In this document: positions 45,098-57,075 of the stretch, piece by piece
Layout of the letters: every line of letters starts with the position of its first letter
Position numbering within the stretch: the first letter of the stretch is position 1
From: Epiperipatus broadwayi
Taxonomy: Eukaryota > Onychophora > Udeonychophora > Euonychophora > Peripatidae
Assembly: GCA_028023455.1 (NCBI GenBank)
Contig: JAQFVV010012446.1
Span: 7,503,501-7,567,500, forward strand
Length of the DNA: 64,000 nucleotides
Direction: 5' to 3'
The notes under the pieces: model-generated
Database searches by the model: none
The model's input: the letters and a program-made list of their open reading frames with translations, nothing else
What the model was told of the DNA's origin: nothing
Program-made: the position numbers and the translations under genes

Positions 45098-46449
45098 TTG
45101 TACCATATATTGTACATAAGGTATGAGTGTTGACATTAGCATTTTAAATATTCAATTTTATCGTAGACATTAGCATTTTAGAGTTAAAATTTTAAATTTC
45201 CAAGAAAGATAAAATAGGTATTTTTATAAATCCTGTTTGGTTTATTTTAAATAGTATTTTGTATAACCACATTTAAAAAAAAGAGAATAGCAAAAAATTT
45301 ACCTTTTGATTTTAGTGAGATAAGAAAGTCAATTCTTATCATCAAGCAATTATAATTACTTAAATTGAAATCACAACATTCTTTTGCCATTAATTAAAGG
45401 TGGCAACTGAAGGGGGGGGGGAGATAACTTTGGAATCAAAAAATAAAATGTGTAAAGTGGACAAAGTTAAAATGGGGATAAAAAGAAAATATGTAAACAG
45501 TATGTGTATGGTGGGCTCAAATTAGGCAGAGGTGTAAAAGAAGGAACAGTACTGATCATGTGCCTTTTCCCTCATGTTCTGAAAGATACCAAGTAGCAAT
45601 GTTTCAATAAATTGATTTTTTTTTCTTTGGAGTCACTATAAGATGCCTCATTATATTCTCACCAGTGAATTGAGCCATTACCATATGTGTGCGTAGAGAG
45701 TAGTTTGTTCACTGACACATTATTTTTTCCTGGAGTAACAATAATGCTGTGATTGAATCCCATCACTTACCTGAATCTTAGGACCCTGGACATACAACAG
45801 ATCCCATTAAGGACACACCCATGCATGGTAACTCATACAGTGGTAGAAATAAACAGGAAAATTAGCTATATGTGATCACATTTGGAAAATTATAAGTGCT
45901 GGTAAAATGCTGTAATAAATCTGATTATAAAATGGAATCAAGGTAACTTCCAAGAACAGCAAGAATTGACAACAAACAAAGTAGTTTGATATTACCTTTT
46001 ATTCTCCTATTAATACTAATAAAGGAGTTATAAGAATAATAAATCATAAAATAAAATTTACTGTGTTGTTGATTTAAATTTATTATTATAGTATTATTAT
46101 TAACTAAATCTGTATAATTTTTTTAGTTATAAATGCTAATGCTGTACCATGAATTACAATCCTCCAGAGGGCAGTAAATTCTCATGCAATAGCAATTATT
46201 ACAGATAGGGTGGGAATAAGCCAGTTGATTCACATATAGAATCCTCAACCTATCAAACAAACAAAAAATGGATTTTCTCTGGCTATTATTACACTTAATT
46301 ATAATAAACTGGATTGTTTGGCCAGGAAAGATAGTTACATTCGCAAGAATAACTGACATTTTAAAACAAATGAATTATCACGTACGGCCATAATTTAGTC
46401 AATGAATATGTGTAAAGTAAAGTGTATAAATCCTACTTTACAGATAAAT
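45098..46449 (+). mobile_element. 5' LTR of a degenerate Ty3/gypsy element
   Basis: About 1.35 kb that recurs at 50.1-51.95 kb with moderate divergence, starting TTGTACCATAT in both. Shared landmarks include AAATCCTGTTTGGTTTATTT, AGTCAATTCTTATCATCAAG, GCCTCATTATATTCTCACCA and AGTAAATTCTCATGCAATAG. The TATA box is decayed here (TGTAAAAG near 45532) but intact in the 3' LTR. Just inside the LTR, TGGCAGCCCAGAAGTGAGG at 46457-46475 has the form of a tRNA primer-binding site starting TGG. The G-run at 45412 is absent from the other LTR. Confidence 0.75.
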
Positions 46450-46849
46450 AATTTAATGGCAGCCCAGAAGTGAGGCTTAAAACTCATAACCTGAGAATAA
46501 GAGTGGGGAATTAGAAAAAATAGATTTTTAAAATAAAATATAAAAGTTGTATTGTTAAAATCGTAGGATTGTAAAGCAATAAATAAAAACAGAGAGAAAC
46601 CACATATGTAGTTAGAGGGTAAAAGAGCAAACAAACAAATGGGAAATAAAGAAGCTAGAAGGAAAAGTGGCAATAGGTGAAGAGGTGTCAGTATACATAT
46701 TCATTATTAAGAGAAATGAAAACAAATATTGAGTTTATACATAGTTTTTCAACAGTTAGAGAAATATTGTTTTAAGATTTTATTGTATTCTCAGTTACCT
46801 CGTAACATAAAAACAAGTTAGACATTAAACGTAGGGGAACAATAAAATT

Positions 46850-47090
46850 TATGAAATTAAGAGCTAGTAAAGATAACCAAACCAAGGTAGAAGAAGAGTG
46901 AAAGAGATGAAAGAGGACATGAAAATGTTAATAAAAAATACTGAATGAGGTAACAGAATTAAAAAACAAAATGAATAGGGAGATAAGGGAATTGAAAGAA
47001 CAAGTAAAAAGGAAAAAAAAGGAGTAGAGAGATCAGTAAAACAATAAAAAAGGGTATATAACCTTATTTGTCAGTAGGACAGGAGAATGA
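46850..47090 (+). pseudogene. Gag-like coiled-coil remnant
   Basis: Purine-rich text encodes interrupted Glu/Lys heptads (EEVKEMKEDMKMLIKN, then Q-N-E and IERTSKKEKKR pieces), the usual look of a decayed retrotransposon Gag coiled coil between the 5' LTR and the polymerase. No zinc knuckle was found. Stops are frequent. Confidence 0.35.
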
Positions 47091-47374
47091 TTAATTGCAT
47101 GTCTCAAAAATGTCTGAAAGTTATTACACAAATAAAGAATATCCATGTAAAGATGTTGTGGCATTCTGGCAATCAGATATCAATGTATGAAGAGATAATC
47201 CATAGAGATACAAACTCTGCTGGTGAGAAACACTCAAATAATAGTGGTGAATAATAAAAAAGCATAATTGGGCTTGGAAACAAGTTTGGCACAGATCAAA
47301 ATAGGGGATAAAATTATACATCACCCATTATTCATTCTAAAAGGTTTGTGCATGAAGCCATACTGTGTTTTTTT

Positions 47375-47475
47375 TTTTTATAAAAGAGGGGGGGGTGGTT
47401 TTAAGAAAGGGGTGGTGGGGGGGGGGGGGGGGGGGGGGTGGGTTGGGAGGAAAAAAAAAAAAAAAAAAAAAAAAA
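47375..47475 (+). repeat. Long G-run followed by A-run
   Basis: Two G-rich blocks, the second about 22 uninterrupted G with GTGGGTTGGGAGG, then about 25 A. This lies inside the decayed Gag-Pol interval. It may form a G-quadruplex on the plus strand. Runs this long are also a frequent site of sequencing and assembly error, so its length is unsure. Confidence 0.6.
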
Positions 47476-47639
47476 TGTTGAGACAGAAAGATCGTTAATA
47501 GAGGTGCAGATTAATAAACTTGTAAATAATAGAAAACAAGGGATGGAAAGGGGCCCAGAAAAAAATACTAGTCAGGTATAAATCAATTTTCTCAGATAAA
47601 CCTGGAATTATTAAAGGCTATGAACACTGATCAAGGTTA

Positions 47640-48480
47640 CATATGGAACACCATACCAAGCACGATCATACCTGACCACACCAATATAGGGCCAATGTAG
47701 AGAAACTAGCCCAAATAAAGGAATGGGATATTATATCCAAGTGTTCATCATTGTATAATAACCATTAAAGATCGGTAAAAAAAGATGGGGCAATAAGACA
47801 CTGTGCTTTGACATCAGGCAGTTAAAAAAATCACATGCCCAGATCAAAATATTCCATGACTCATTAAAGAATTAGTAAATAAATTCAAGAAAAAAAAATA
47901 TTTTCTACTCTGGATCTGACCACCAGCTACCAGCAGATCATGTTGCAAACTGCTGACCAGAACTACACAACATTTTGATATAATGGTAAATAATACCAAA
48001 TTGAACAGAATGCCTTTCAGATTAAAGAATAGTGGAATGGGTCTGTTAAAAGGTCTTGACCAGGTATTGTCCAACAGATGAAAATGTGGTTACTATCTAC
48101 ATGGATGGTGTAATTATTGCACCTAGCAACCCCCAAGAACAGGTTAAGAATGAAAAATAATATTCAAATCAACCTACAAAAAAGCTATATAGCAGTGGAA
48201 GAAGTGAAAAATTTCAGGAGCATCAAATTAATGCAAATGGGCATAAGCCTCAGTTTGACATATCCAAGTAATCAGAGATTTTCCAAACCCCCACATGCCA
48301 AAACAAGTTAGGTCATTTCTGGAGTTGTGCAATTTTTACAGTGAATTTTATAAAAAACATCACATGGATCCCTGGCTGCAACTATTAAATAAGAGAACAC
48401 CATGGAAATGGATGGAAGAACACAAAACTAGCTTCAAGATTATCAAAGAAAAATTCATCTGCTAGGTGATGTTAGTAAGT
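47640..48480 (+). pseudogene. Ty3/gypsy reverse transcriptase remnant
   Basis: VKKDGAIRHCA near 47775 matches V.KKDG..R.CVDYR, the RT entry motif. FSTLDLTTSYQQIMLQTADQ near 47903-47960 matches F(S)TLDL.SGY.QI.L...D, which holds the first catalytic Asp. EVKNFRSIKLMQMGISLS near 48210 and TYPSNQRFSKPP (about 48260) follow. The palm YxDD equivalent region near 48090-48120 reads as WMV with the aspartates lost. Numerous stops and frameshifts. Confidence 0.65.
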
Positions 48481-48509
48481 AGTGGGTATGGATATGCAAG
48501 TTCAGGAAG

Positions 48510-48670
48510 ATGACACCCTGTGTATGGTATTATTTTGTCAGCAGATTGATGAGAGGTTTGGAGATTAATTATTATATCATAAAGAAAGAGGTCTTGGCTG
48601 TGGTGTGGGCATTCCAAAAATTTCACCAGTTTCTAATAGGATCAGAAGTGATCATTAGGAAAGGTACATA
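48510..48670 (+). pseudogene. Ty3/gypsy RNase H remnant
   Basis: YFVSRLMRGLEINYYIIKKE and VLAVVWAFQKFHQFLIGSEV at about 48531-48655 match the RNase H segment Y.SR.L...E.NY...E(K)E.LAVVWA..KF..YL.G..(F). The next residues would be the TDH, which is lost. In order and spacing this follows the RT at 47.7-48.4 kb. Confidence 0.75.
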
Positions 48671-49079
48671 AAACCTGAATTCATGAACAACAGCTATTTA
48701 ACAAATAGTAGGCTAATCACCTGGATCCTTTTTCTTTAGGAGTTCAATTGTTTCATCCACTACTGTAAGGGAACTGAGAACATGTCTCTGATGCATTTGG
48801 TCCAGAACCAAAATCACCTGCAAATGGAATATATCTGTGTAGATAATATAGGATTGGAAGTGGATGCTATAGTAGAAGAAGGTTTGAAACATCTGAGAAA
48901 AATCCAATCGTAAGCCCCATATATAAAAAATATTGATTGACTAGTGAAATGGAAAGGGGAAGAAGAAATATTGAGAGAACTATCATGAGAAATAGGTACC
49001 AATTGAAAGAAAGAACCCTAAGATTAGTAACATACCAACAAAGGAATCAGTGAAGAATGATTATATTAGAGAGCTTACA

Positions 49080-50080
49080 AGAAAAACTTATTATGTGCAA
49101 CCACTATTTGTATGGGCACTATGAAGTCAGTAAAGTGGACAGCTTATTGAGAATGTGGTTTTACTGGCTGAATATGAGATCACAGGTTGTAAGCATAGTA
49201 AAGGCTTGTGAGATCTGACAAAAGATGACACCAGCAAATAAGTCATACCAAGGCCTGCCCCATCATTTCTAAAAAAACAAATGACTAATAGACATAGACT
49301 TTTATGGGCCATTTTGTCTATAATGTCTTTTCTAAAGTGGGTGTTGGCCTATCTCATATTCCATGCCAATAATAGGAAATGCCATATGGGGACTTGAGAC
49401 ATGATTAAGTCAGTAGACCTAGGGATATTTTTTCAGATTATGGTATGCCATTTACATTTCATGAATGGCAGAAGTGGACAGAGACTGGGACTCAAACACA
49501 TATCATCTATCTGTAATCTACTGTCTAAAGCATGTGATGAGAGAGTTAGGCTGCCTCTTCAGGGTATATAATGTGTTTGTACATGGAGGATGGCTGAAAC
49601 AATTTCCATGAGTATTAAAATTACATAAATTGGATTCCTAACAAATCTACCAGGTTTTCACCTACACAGCTTCAATTCAGGCAGCAATAGCCAGATTATA
49701 CAAATATCAGTGCCCTTACCCCAGAAAATATTAATGAAGAGAGAATCAAAAAAAGGTGAAGGCAAAATTGGAACTGCATCAAAGTATGAAGACGGAGAAA
49801 AGAATTCATGACTGACAAGCTCAAAGAAGGGGATACAGTATGGATCAAGGTAAAATCTGTTAATCAAACTGGAAAGTATATTTTCAACAAATTCAAAAAC
49901 TTATATGATGGTCCTTGCCAGATATTCAGGAAGATCAGCCCAAGTGCATTCACTTTATCTCTAGTGAAGGGAAAGGAGTACCTATAATGCTAGGTCCCTA
50001 AAACCTTATAAGAGCAGAGGGATTGGATTAGAAAGTCTCCATAAAGATTGGGCAGAATAAAATGTTCCAACCCTTATTTT
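49080..50080 (+). pseudogene. Ty3/gypsy integrase remnant
   Basis: HYEVSKVDSLLRMWFYWLNM followed by RSQVVSIVKACEI at about 49120-49215 matches the zinc-binding H..H..KT...(I)...FYW..M...V...V..C..C segment. IDIDFYGPF (about 49290) matches the first catalytic block (..D..GP). KLELHQSMKTEKRIHD near 49770 and GVPIMLGP near 49980 correspond to the C-terminal domain (Y.KK...) before the 3' LTR. Frames are broken many times. Confidence 0.65.
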
Positions 50081-50108
50081 ATTCTCAAGCTCTGACAGTG
50101 AAGGCATT

Positions 50109-51955
50109 GTACCATATATGTATGTACATTTGGAACAAGAGTGTTGGCATTAGCATTTTAGAGTTTTAAAAAAAATTAAATGTCCAAGAAAGATAAAATA
50201 GGCATTTTTATAAATCCTGTTTGGTTTATTTTAGATATAGTGTAAATTGTATTTTGTATAACCACATTTAAAAAAAAAAGAATAGCAAAAAATTTACCTT
50301 GGGATTTTAGTGAGATAAGAAAGTCAATTCTTATCATCAAGCAATTATAATACTTAAATTGAAATTACAGTATTCTTTTGTCATTAATTAAAGATGGTCA
50401 CTAAATGATGGAAAAGATAACTTTGGAGACAAAAATAAAATAGAAATGTGTATATTGGCCAAAGTTACAGTGGGAATAAAAAAGAAAAGAATATGTGTAA
50501 ACAGGATGAGCATGGTAAACTCAAATTAGGGGAGTATAAAAGAAGGACATCACTGAGCAGGGGTCTTTTTCTTTATTTTCTGTGGGACACCAAATAGCAA
50601 TTTGCAATAAATTGGATTTTTTTTCCTACAGAGTCACTATAACATGCCTCATTATATTCTCACCAAAAAATTGAGTCATTATCAAAAGCATGAGTAGAGA
50701 ATAGTTCGTTCACCGACATTTTTTCCTTCCTGGAATCACAATTATCCATGATTGAATCCCATTCACCTACCTGAATCTTAAAACCCCAGACTGCTTACCA
50801 AGTATTGTAAGAACACCATATGACAGATCCCACTAAGAACAAAAGCATGGAAAGTAACTTGCATAGTGATAGAAATAAGCAATGGAAACATGCTAGTAAG
50901 AAACTTTATTTTGTGTGTTATATATCAGGGGTGGCCAACTTTTGTGTTGATAAGATCTACTTTTAAAAATGTGTTGCGGTCGACTTGTTGTCATAGGCAT
51001 AGTCTAAGTAGAGAGGGGTCTGAAATACATATTATTTTTATATAACTACCTAGTAAAAAATAATTATTTAACGGACCAAAAAACTCATGTTCAGGGAATT
51101 AATGCAACATGAGTAATTATTAACAATATTTATTAATTCAAATTAGCTACATTAAAGCAAGATTAAAAATATTATTTTCAATAATGATATGGTTTAGTGG
51201 ACTTCACCTATCTAGAATTGGAAAAAAAATTTTAAAACAAAACTGACAAAAAAACTTGAAAATCTTGACATAATTTGTTTCACTCATTACCTGACAGCTC
51301 TTGCCAGATTGGCCTCGCGATCGACCAAAATGGCTTTGTGATCGACCAGTGGATCATAATCAACTTGTTGGTCACCCATTACATATGATCACATTCGGAA
51401 AATTTATAAGTACTGTTAAAATGCTGTAATAAATCTGATTATAAAACTGAGTCAAGATAACTTCCAAGAACAGCAAGAATTGACTTTCAAAAAATAAAGT
51501 AATTTAATATTACATTTTCTTCTCTTATTATTACTAATAAATATGTGTTCGAATTATAAAAATAATAAATCATAGAAATATAATTTACTCTTTGTTGATT
51601 TAAATTTATTATTATAGTATTATTAGCTAAATCTATATAGTTTTGTCAGTTATAAATGCCAATTCTGTACCATCAGAGGACAGTAAATTCTCATGCAATA
51701 GCAATTATTACAAATAGGGGGAGGGAGAGCCAGGGGATTTGCATATAGAATCCTGGCATCTATTAAATAAATGAAAAACTGATTCTTCTCCAACTATTAT
51801 TACACTTAATTATAATAAACTAGAATTGTTTGACCAGGTAAGATAGTTACGTTTGTGAGAATACCTGACATATTCACATAAATGAATTATCAGATGCAGA
51901 CATAATTTGGTCAATAAATATGAGTATAAAAGGGTATAAACTCTACTTTACCAAT
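50109..51955 (+). mobile_element. 3' LTR of the Ty3/gypsy element, with nested insertion
   Basis: It begins TTGTACCATATATG like the 5' LTR. It contains an intact TATAAAAG at 50535-50542 and AATAAA at 50606-50611, placing R between about 50565 and 50630. It is longer than the 5' LTR because of a hAT MITE at 50936-51380. Right end about 51955 (ACTTTACCAATAAATG, where similarity to 46440 stops). The two LTRs differ by many substitutions and indels, so the insertion is old. The five-base target duplication could not be read reliably. Confidence 0.75.
50936..51380. mobile_element. hAT MITE inside the 3' LTR (~445 bp)
   Basis: The left end is CAGGGGTGGCCAAC; the right end GTTGGTCACCCATT is its degraded reverse complement. 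Subterminal text AAGATCTACTTTTAAAAATG on the left and two GATCGACCA repeats with GCGATCGACC on the right match a widespread non-autonomous hAT family as I remember it. AT-rich eight-base flanks (TTATATAT, ACATATGA) are compatible with a hAT target duplication. It is absent from the 5' LTR at the corresponding point near 45870, which proves it is an insertion. Confidence 0.75.
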
Positions 51956-52224
51956 AAATGGTACAAGGTGTACTACATATAATATTTTATTAAAAATGTT
52001 TTTATTTAAAATGTTGAGTAATAATGCCCTAAAAAGTAAAAAAATATATATATTTTTTTCAACCACAATTTTGTTTGTTATAAGTAACTTAAAATAACAG
52101 AGCACTAATAAATTAGTTAATTCAATAACTATTTTTAAAACCAGTGACTGAATTAATTTATGTTTGTCCCATGCTTTTATTTTAAGTTATATGTAACCAA
52201 AATTATAGCTGAAGATAAAAAATG
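51956..52224. other. AT-rich spacer
   Basis: No feature recognised. Confidence 0.4.
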
Positions 52225-52480
52225 GCTTAAACCACTAAATATCACATGATCACCATCTCTTATGCTAGCACATAACTGTTATTAAACAGGAAAAACTCTC
52301 CATGCAGTAGTGCCACCTTGTGCCAAACAGAGTAATCAATGGATGCCAGAAGGCTTGTGCATAAAATACCCATCTAGTGCCTACTCATCCAATATCCATA
52401 GACTAGTTTTTGAAATCCATTGATTATTCTGTTTGGCACAGGGTGACCCTACAGTATGGAGAGTTTTGCCTGTTTAAAAA
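52225..52480. mobile_element. Compact foldback copy, hammerhead segment deleted
   Basis: It starts and ends with CAGGAAAAACTCTCCAT and its mirror (GGAGAGTTTTGCCTG). The left arm is collinear with the family up to CCATAGACTAG at about 52403 and then jumps to the distal right arm (AATCCATTGATTATTC). The segment holding the hammerhead-like core and the middle is lost. The upstream AAATATCACATGATCACC also matches the flank of the complete copy at 26.34 kb. Confidence 0.7.
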
Positions 52481-53147
52481 ATGGTTTAGTTTAGAATATA
52501 TTACCGATCATGTTAAATAAAAGCATTTTAAAATTATATATATATTAGTATTTGGATACTTTATATAGGACTTGTACTCAAATTTTAAAATTGTTAATCA
52601 AAATAGTGCCCCTGTACGTTCAGTATTTGAAATGAAACGATCATTTACAAGATTTTTGCATTTATGATGACAGCATTAAAAAAACAAGTTTTAGTTCAAC
52701 AATAAAAAAAATTAACATTTTATCATTCACTTTTTTATTTTAATTGACTGTAAAAGCTTTTCTAGTTGAATTAAACATGAAATTTAATGAAATGATTTTT
52801 TTAAAAAATATATACCCCCATCCACTGTGCATCACTAAAAGTTTACTAAACTGATATCAGTAGAATTTGTAAATTTATCCCACTAATACCATCAGATGGA
52901 AAAAAATGGCCAGGAAATCCTAAAATATTGTATTATCTTATTGCGTTATCATTGATACCTTAAAATGTACAAAATTTGAACAAAATTTGTTCGATAGAAG
53001 TATGTTAAAAATAAATTATAAGATTTTAATTAATTAAACAAACAAACAAGTAAAATTTCTGAGTTAAATAAAAACTTTTAACAAAATCATAAAATGCTTT
53101 TAAATTTTATATTTTCATAGTCAAATGTTTAATAAAGAGCTTTCAAA
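52481..53147. other. AT-rich DNA, no gene identified
   Basis: Nothing supported. Confidence 0.4.
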
Positions 53148-53225
53148 AATAAGCTCTTAACAATACAAGCTTGTGTAAATTAGGTCATGTGACATCTGAC
53201 TTGATTTATTTATAATTTCATAGTC
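53148..53225 (+). repeat. Dispersed repeat shared with 10.9 kb
   Basis: AATACAAGCTTGTG, GTCATGTGACATCTGACTTG and ATTT match 10935-10990. Function unknown. Confidence 0.5.
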
Positions 53226-54208
53226 AAATTATGCGTAATCTATTTCTAAGTATAAAAATTAGTGTTACCCTATTTTTTAAAGTTATTTAACTTTTTGCTT
53301 TTAAAATAATAATCCTATCTTGCATAATTTCTTTTTTACATTTCATGCACTGTTAAGCAATAAACTGCCATATAATATTTTCATGGATAAATGATGATTT
53401 CATATTATTTTTGTTTGACTACCAGAATGTATATATAAATTGTAATATTACAGACTCACGGGTAAACCCGGTGTGATGGAAAACATCATCAACCCCAGTC
53501 AATGAATGAAATCCAAATATACAATGAACATGAATGAAGCAGGAGTGATCAGCAAGAACAAACACTAACTTTACATTCATCAGCATTACACAGAAAAACA
53601 ATAAAACATTTACATCATGAATGATCAAAAAATAAAATCAACAGTCAACACTGTGACTGGATTGGAAAGTGGTCCATTATAGACTAGGCTGGATGCATAA
53701 ATTTAAGTGTTAATCCATAAGAATATAGCAATTAAAAATAATTCTGGGATACCAAAACATTCTGGTCACCATCAGTGTCTTCTGGCTACATAGTACCATA
53801 CTATAAACTTAATATCTAAAAAATAATAAAATGAATATAAAGTAAGATATAGTTCCTGGCCTTTAAAGGAAAACCCCAGGATAACAGAAAAGTAATCAAA
53901 TCATCTGGATGTCCAAAAACACTACATATAAACCACAATCTATATAACTGACCATTATGCACAAATCCAATTCAGGGAACAAGAGCTATAAAACTTTGTG
54001 AACAAGAGACAATGCTAACATATAATGATTTAAACCTAGTCTAGGTTTAAATAAATTCATTGGAATAATTCCATAAAGTATAAATTTATTAATAACAACA
54101 AAATTAAATTAAGGACTGTTGAGTATGCTATAAATTCAGCATTCTGATTTTGATTAAAATAATATAAAAAAATCCGCTCTTACATTGTAATATACATGTT
54201 TACATGAA
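53226..54208. other. No gene identified; moderately complex patch
   Basis: 53440-53960 is less AT-biased and contains a 69-codon minus-strand frame (53628-53419), but I recognise no domain, tRNA box or terminal repeat. It may be a decayed element. Confidence 0.4.
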
Positions 54209-54246
54209 CTCTCTCTCTCTCACACACACACATATATATATATATA
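54209..54246. repeat. Compound microsatellite (CT)n(CA)n(TA)n
   Basis: Consecutive CT, CA and TA dinucleotide runs. Confidence 0.95.
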
Positions 54247-54924
54247 AAGGCATACACATGTGATATATAATAATTTACAATTAACATTTTTGAATTCTCA
54301 TAAACCTATAATAAAACATTCATTTTTATAATAAGAAACAATTGATTTTAACATATATATGTCTACGTGACATATGTAAACACACAGATATGCTGTAACA
54401 TATTTGAATTGTCATCAATTAATCTTAAAAAAATTTATTCAGTTTAATAATACATTAATTAATTTTAACATGTGTTTTGATGACTCATTTTAATGTATAT
54501 AAATACCGATTCAAATTTGTGTGCACACATAGGCATTTATTTGAACTTATCCAAAGAAATATTTTTATTACTAATTGTAATTACTTCTACTGAATGACAC
54601 ATTTTAAAAGGTTAAAGAAGAATTTTCTTTCTGTGAAAAATCTTGCATAAAAGTTTCTTCATTTATAATAAGGAAGATTTTTTAGTTTTTTTAATAAAAT
54701 TTTAAAAGTAAAATACAAAGTAGAATACCATCCTCTGTTTTTAAATGTATATTTCAAGCAAAACTTATTTACTTTTAAAATTTGTATTTAAAGATTTTAA
54801 CTGCAAATGTATTTCAGATAATCTTATTCTCAATTTATAACACCATCTACTCCCCAGCTCTATGCACTTTATATATATTTGGCCAGCAGTAATTATACAT
54901 TCATGTACTTCTTTGAATATAGAT
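54247..54924. other. AT-rich DNA, no gene identified
   Basis: Nothing supported. Confidence 0.4.
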
Positions 54925-55612
54925 TAATCAGCATACATATAAAGTCACAGCAAGGTAATCCTTCATATAACCAATTAGTACTGGAATATTTTGGTAAGCT
55001 AGTCAATTATAATCATGTCCATAGAAGACAAGAGTAATGTTCTATTAAAATTTTGGAAAAGTATAAACCAGGTAACTGTTGACACTGATCAGCTCCATTT
55101 AGTCTATAATTTGATAGAGTTCCTGCAGGTGTCTAGTATACACATAAGCTATGGAACACAAAAAACAGGACCTTTACTTCCATGTGAATCCAAACTCTAC
55201 AGTCATTATACTAGCAGCAACAGTTGATTTGTACTATGCTCCCCTCACTTATAATTTCTTAATCATAATGCTGTGTTATAATTCCCCTCATTTTCATATT
55301 GGATTAATAAGCATATGTATAAAGTTGTATCATGATAATCTTTTAGCAAGATGATTAGCATTTGACTCTCTTGATAAGCTGGTTCATTTTAAAATAGCAG
55401 ACTGCCTTATTGACATCTTCAGGAAAAGTATAAATCAGTTAACTATTGGCATTACTTCAGGACTGTGGTTTAATAAACAATATGGGTTACAATTCACAAA
55501 AGTAGGACCTTGCTTTCACATGAATTCAAACTCTACCATTGTGACATTAGCACCAGCTCTACTTTTTGCCTTCAGTTATAACTTCATAATAATAATGCTG
55601 TATATCCTGCTG
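54925..55612. repeat. Diverged tandem duplication, unit about 360 bp
   Basis: Landmarks repeat in the same order: GATTAATCAGCATACATATA / GATTAATAAGCATATGTATA; GTATAAACCAGGTAACTGTT / GTATAAATCAGTTAACTATT; CAGGACCTTTACTTCCATGTGA / TAGGACCTTGCTTTCACATGA; CATAATGCTG / AATAATGCTG. The copies are old (many substitutions). No coding frame spans a unit. Possibly two monomers of a dispersed satellite-like family. Confidence 0.65.
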
Positions 55613-56254
55613 TAAGTCCCCTACTGGTCTTGTAAATCTACCTTTTGTACCCAGTAGTGGAGTTTAAAAAACACACCAATGGTGTAATTTTTTCTTTATC
55701 TTGACTGAAAAAAGTTGATGTCTTTTTTTTTAATTCACTTTAATTAAATACCAAATTTTTATATAAAATTATTTTTTAATCCTTTTAACAACATCTTTGC
55801 AGGATTTTTATCAAGATAGATTATATAAGCTTTAATTACAACAGATAGTGGAATTTTATAATTATCAGTATACCTACTGTATTATAAAAACATGCTTGTT
55901 TTAATTATCAAAATCAAAGTAAAATATTGAATAGATTTTTTAAATATTCAATTTATAATAATTTTTTAAATTCAAAATTATTATTTAACTCTTAGCTGTT
56001 ATTCCAATGTAATATAGAAAATATCTACAAAAAAATTTTGTTTATGTTTATTTTAAATTTTGTTATCTGATATGTAAATCTTTGCAATATTTTGCTGTTT
56101 AAATTCTGGAAATATTCATTTTTCTGTGCTTTCTGATGAAAACCTGTCTACTGGTTGAAATATTAAAGCAGCTTTATAGAGAAATAATTGTGCTTTTATT
56201 AGTGTGTATGTATATATACAATATTATAAATCGATGTTTGTATTTCTTTGAAGC
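55613..56254. other. AT-rich DNA; hammerhead-like text unassigned
   Basis: AT-rich. Near 56133-56170 the text TTTCTGATGAAAACCTG..CTGGTTGAAATATT has CTGATGA and GAAAT on either side of an imperfect CCTG/CTGG stem, a further degenerate hammerhead-like arrangement just downstream of the 56.3-kb PLE end. Confidence 0.35.
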
Positions 56255-57072
56255 AATATATGTAATCTTATAATTAAATATTAGTAAATACAGTAATCAA
56301 AAATTTTGAAAAGGACAAAATATATATTCACCATTTAAGAGCACTTTTGACTATCCTCATTGTCTTTGTCAACTAATTCTTTGAAAGGTTCACCTTCTCA
56401 TAATTCTGTGATCTTAACATTTTCTGGCTGCCTATTGATTAAGTCTTGCTTGTATTTATATATTAGCATAGCTTCCTTTATTTTCCTTTTATTGTTATTT
56501 CTTTCAGTTTGCAATATTTTTATATTATTATAATTGAAATTAAAACCATATATACATGATTTATTATGGTTGTAAAAAATCAAAGCTGATACGTTATGAT
56601 TACCTTTGCAATTTTGTTTTGTATTTTGAACCCTTTTTAATAACAGCAAGCACTCTTTAGTTCTTTTCTCCAATGTACATCCTGATTCCCCTATATATCT
56701 GCTACCACACCTACATATCCATTTATAAATGATGCCATTTTTATTTATAAATGATGTTTTATCTTTAGAGTTATTTATTAATTTATTTAATGTAGGTGGT
56801 GCATAAAATGCAATGTCACATATACCTTTATAAATTTTCCTTATAAAATTTGCTTGTTGATTCAACATATATGATATTGATATCCAAATTTTTTTATTAG
56901 TAGAAGAATCAACCTAATTATTATTATTATTATTTTTATATTTATATTTTGTATTAAAATTTTTAATAGTATAATAAATATGGTTGTAATTACAGCCAAT
57001 ATCTGATGAATATTTACAAAGATTATTTCTGAATAAGAAGGACTTAAAACCTGCCATTTTATGTGGCATTGG
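56255..57072 (-). mobile_element. PLE lineage D, endonuclease half (156-residue ORF)
   Basis: The minus-strand frame 56868-56398 encodes GICDIAFYAPPTLNKLINNS (the PLE linker that normally reads IAF...(N)TL..LL), KDKTSF.., then GIIYKWICRCGSRYIGESGC, i.e. a complete GIY...YIG with CxCG. REKxTKE-type text and KIKEAMLIYKYKQDLINRQ follow. Upstream, in broken frames near 57060-56870, RVPMPHKMAG and related RT-end text is read. The RT core is absent (5' truncation). The 3' end extends to about 56255. Confidence 0.7.
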
Positions 57073-57075
57073 TAC

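Noticed and set aside
47268-47498. Plus-strand 76-residue ORF
   Set aside because: Gly/Lys runs come from the G- and A-homopolymers inside the gypsy remnant.
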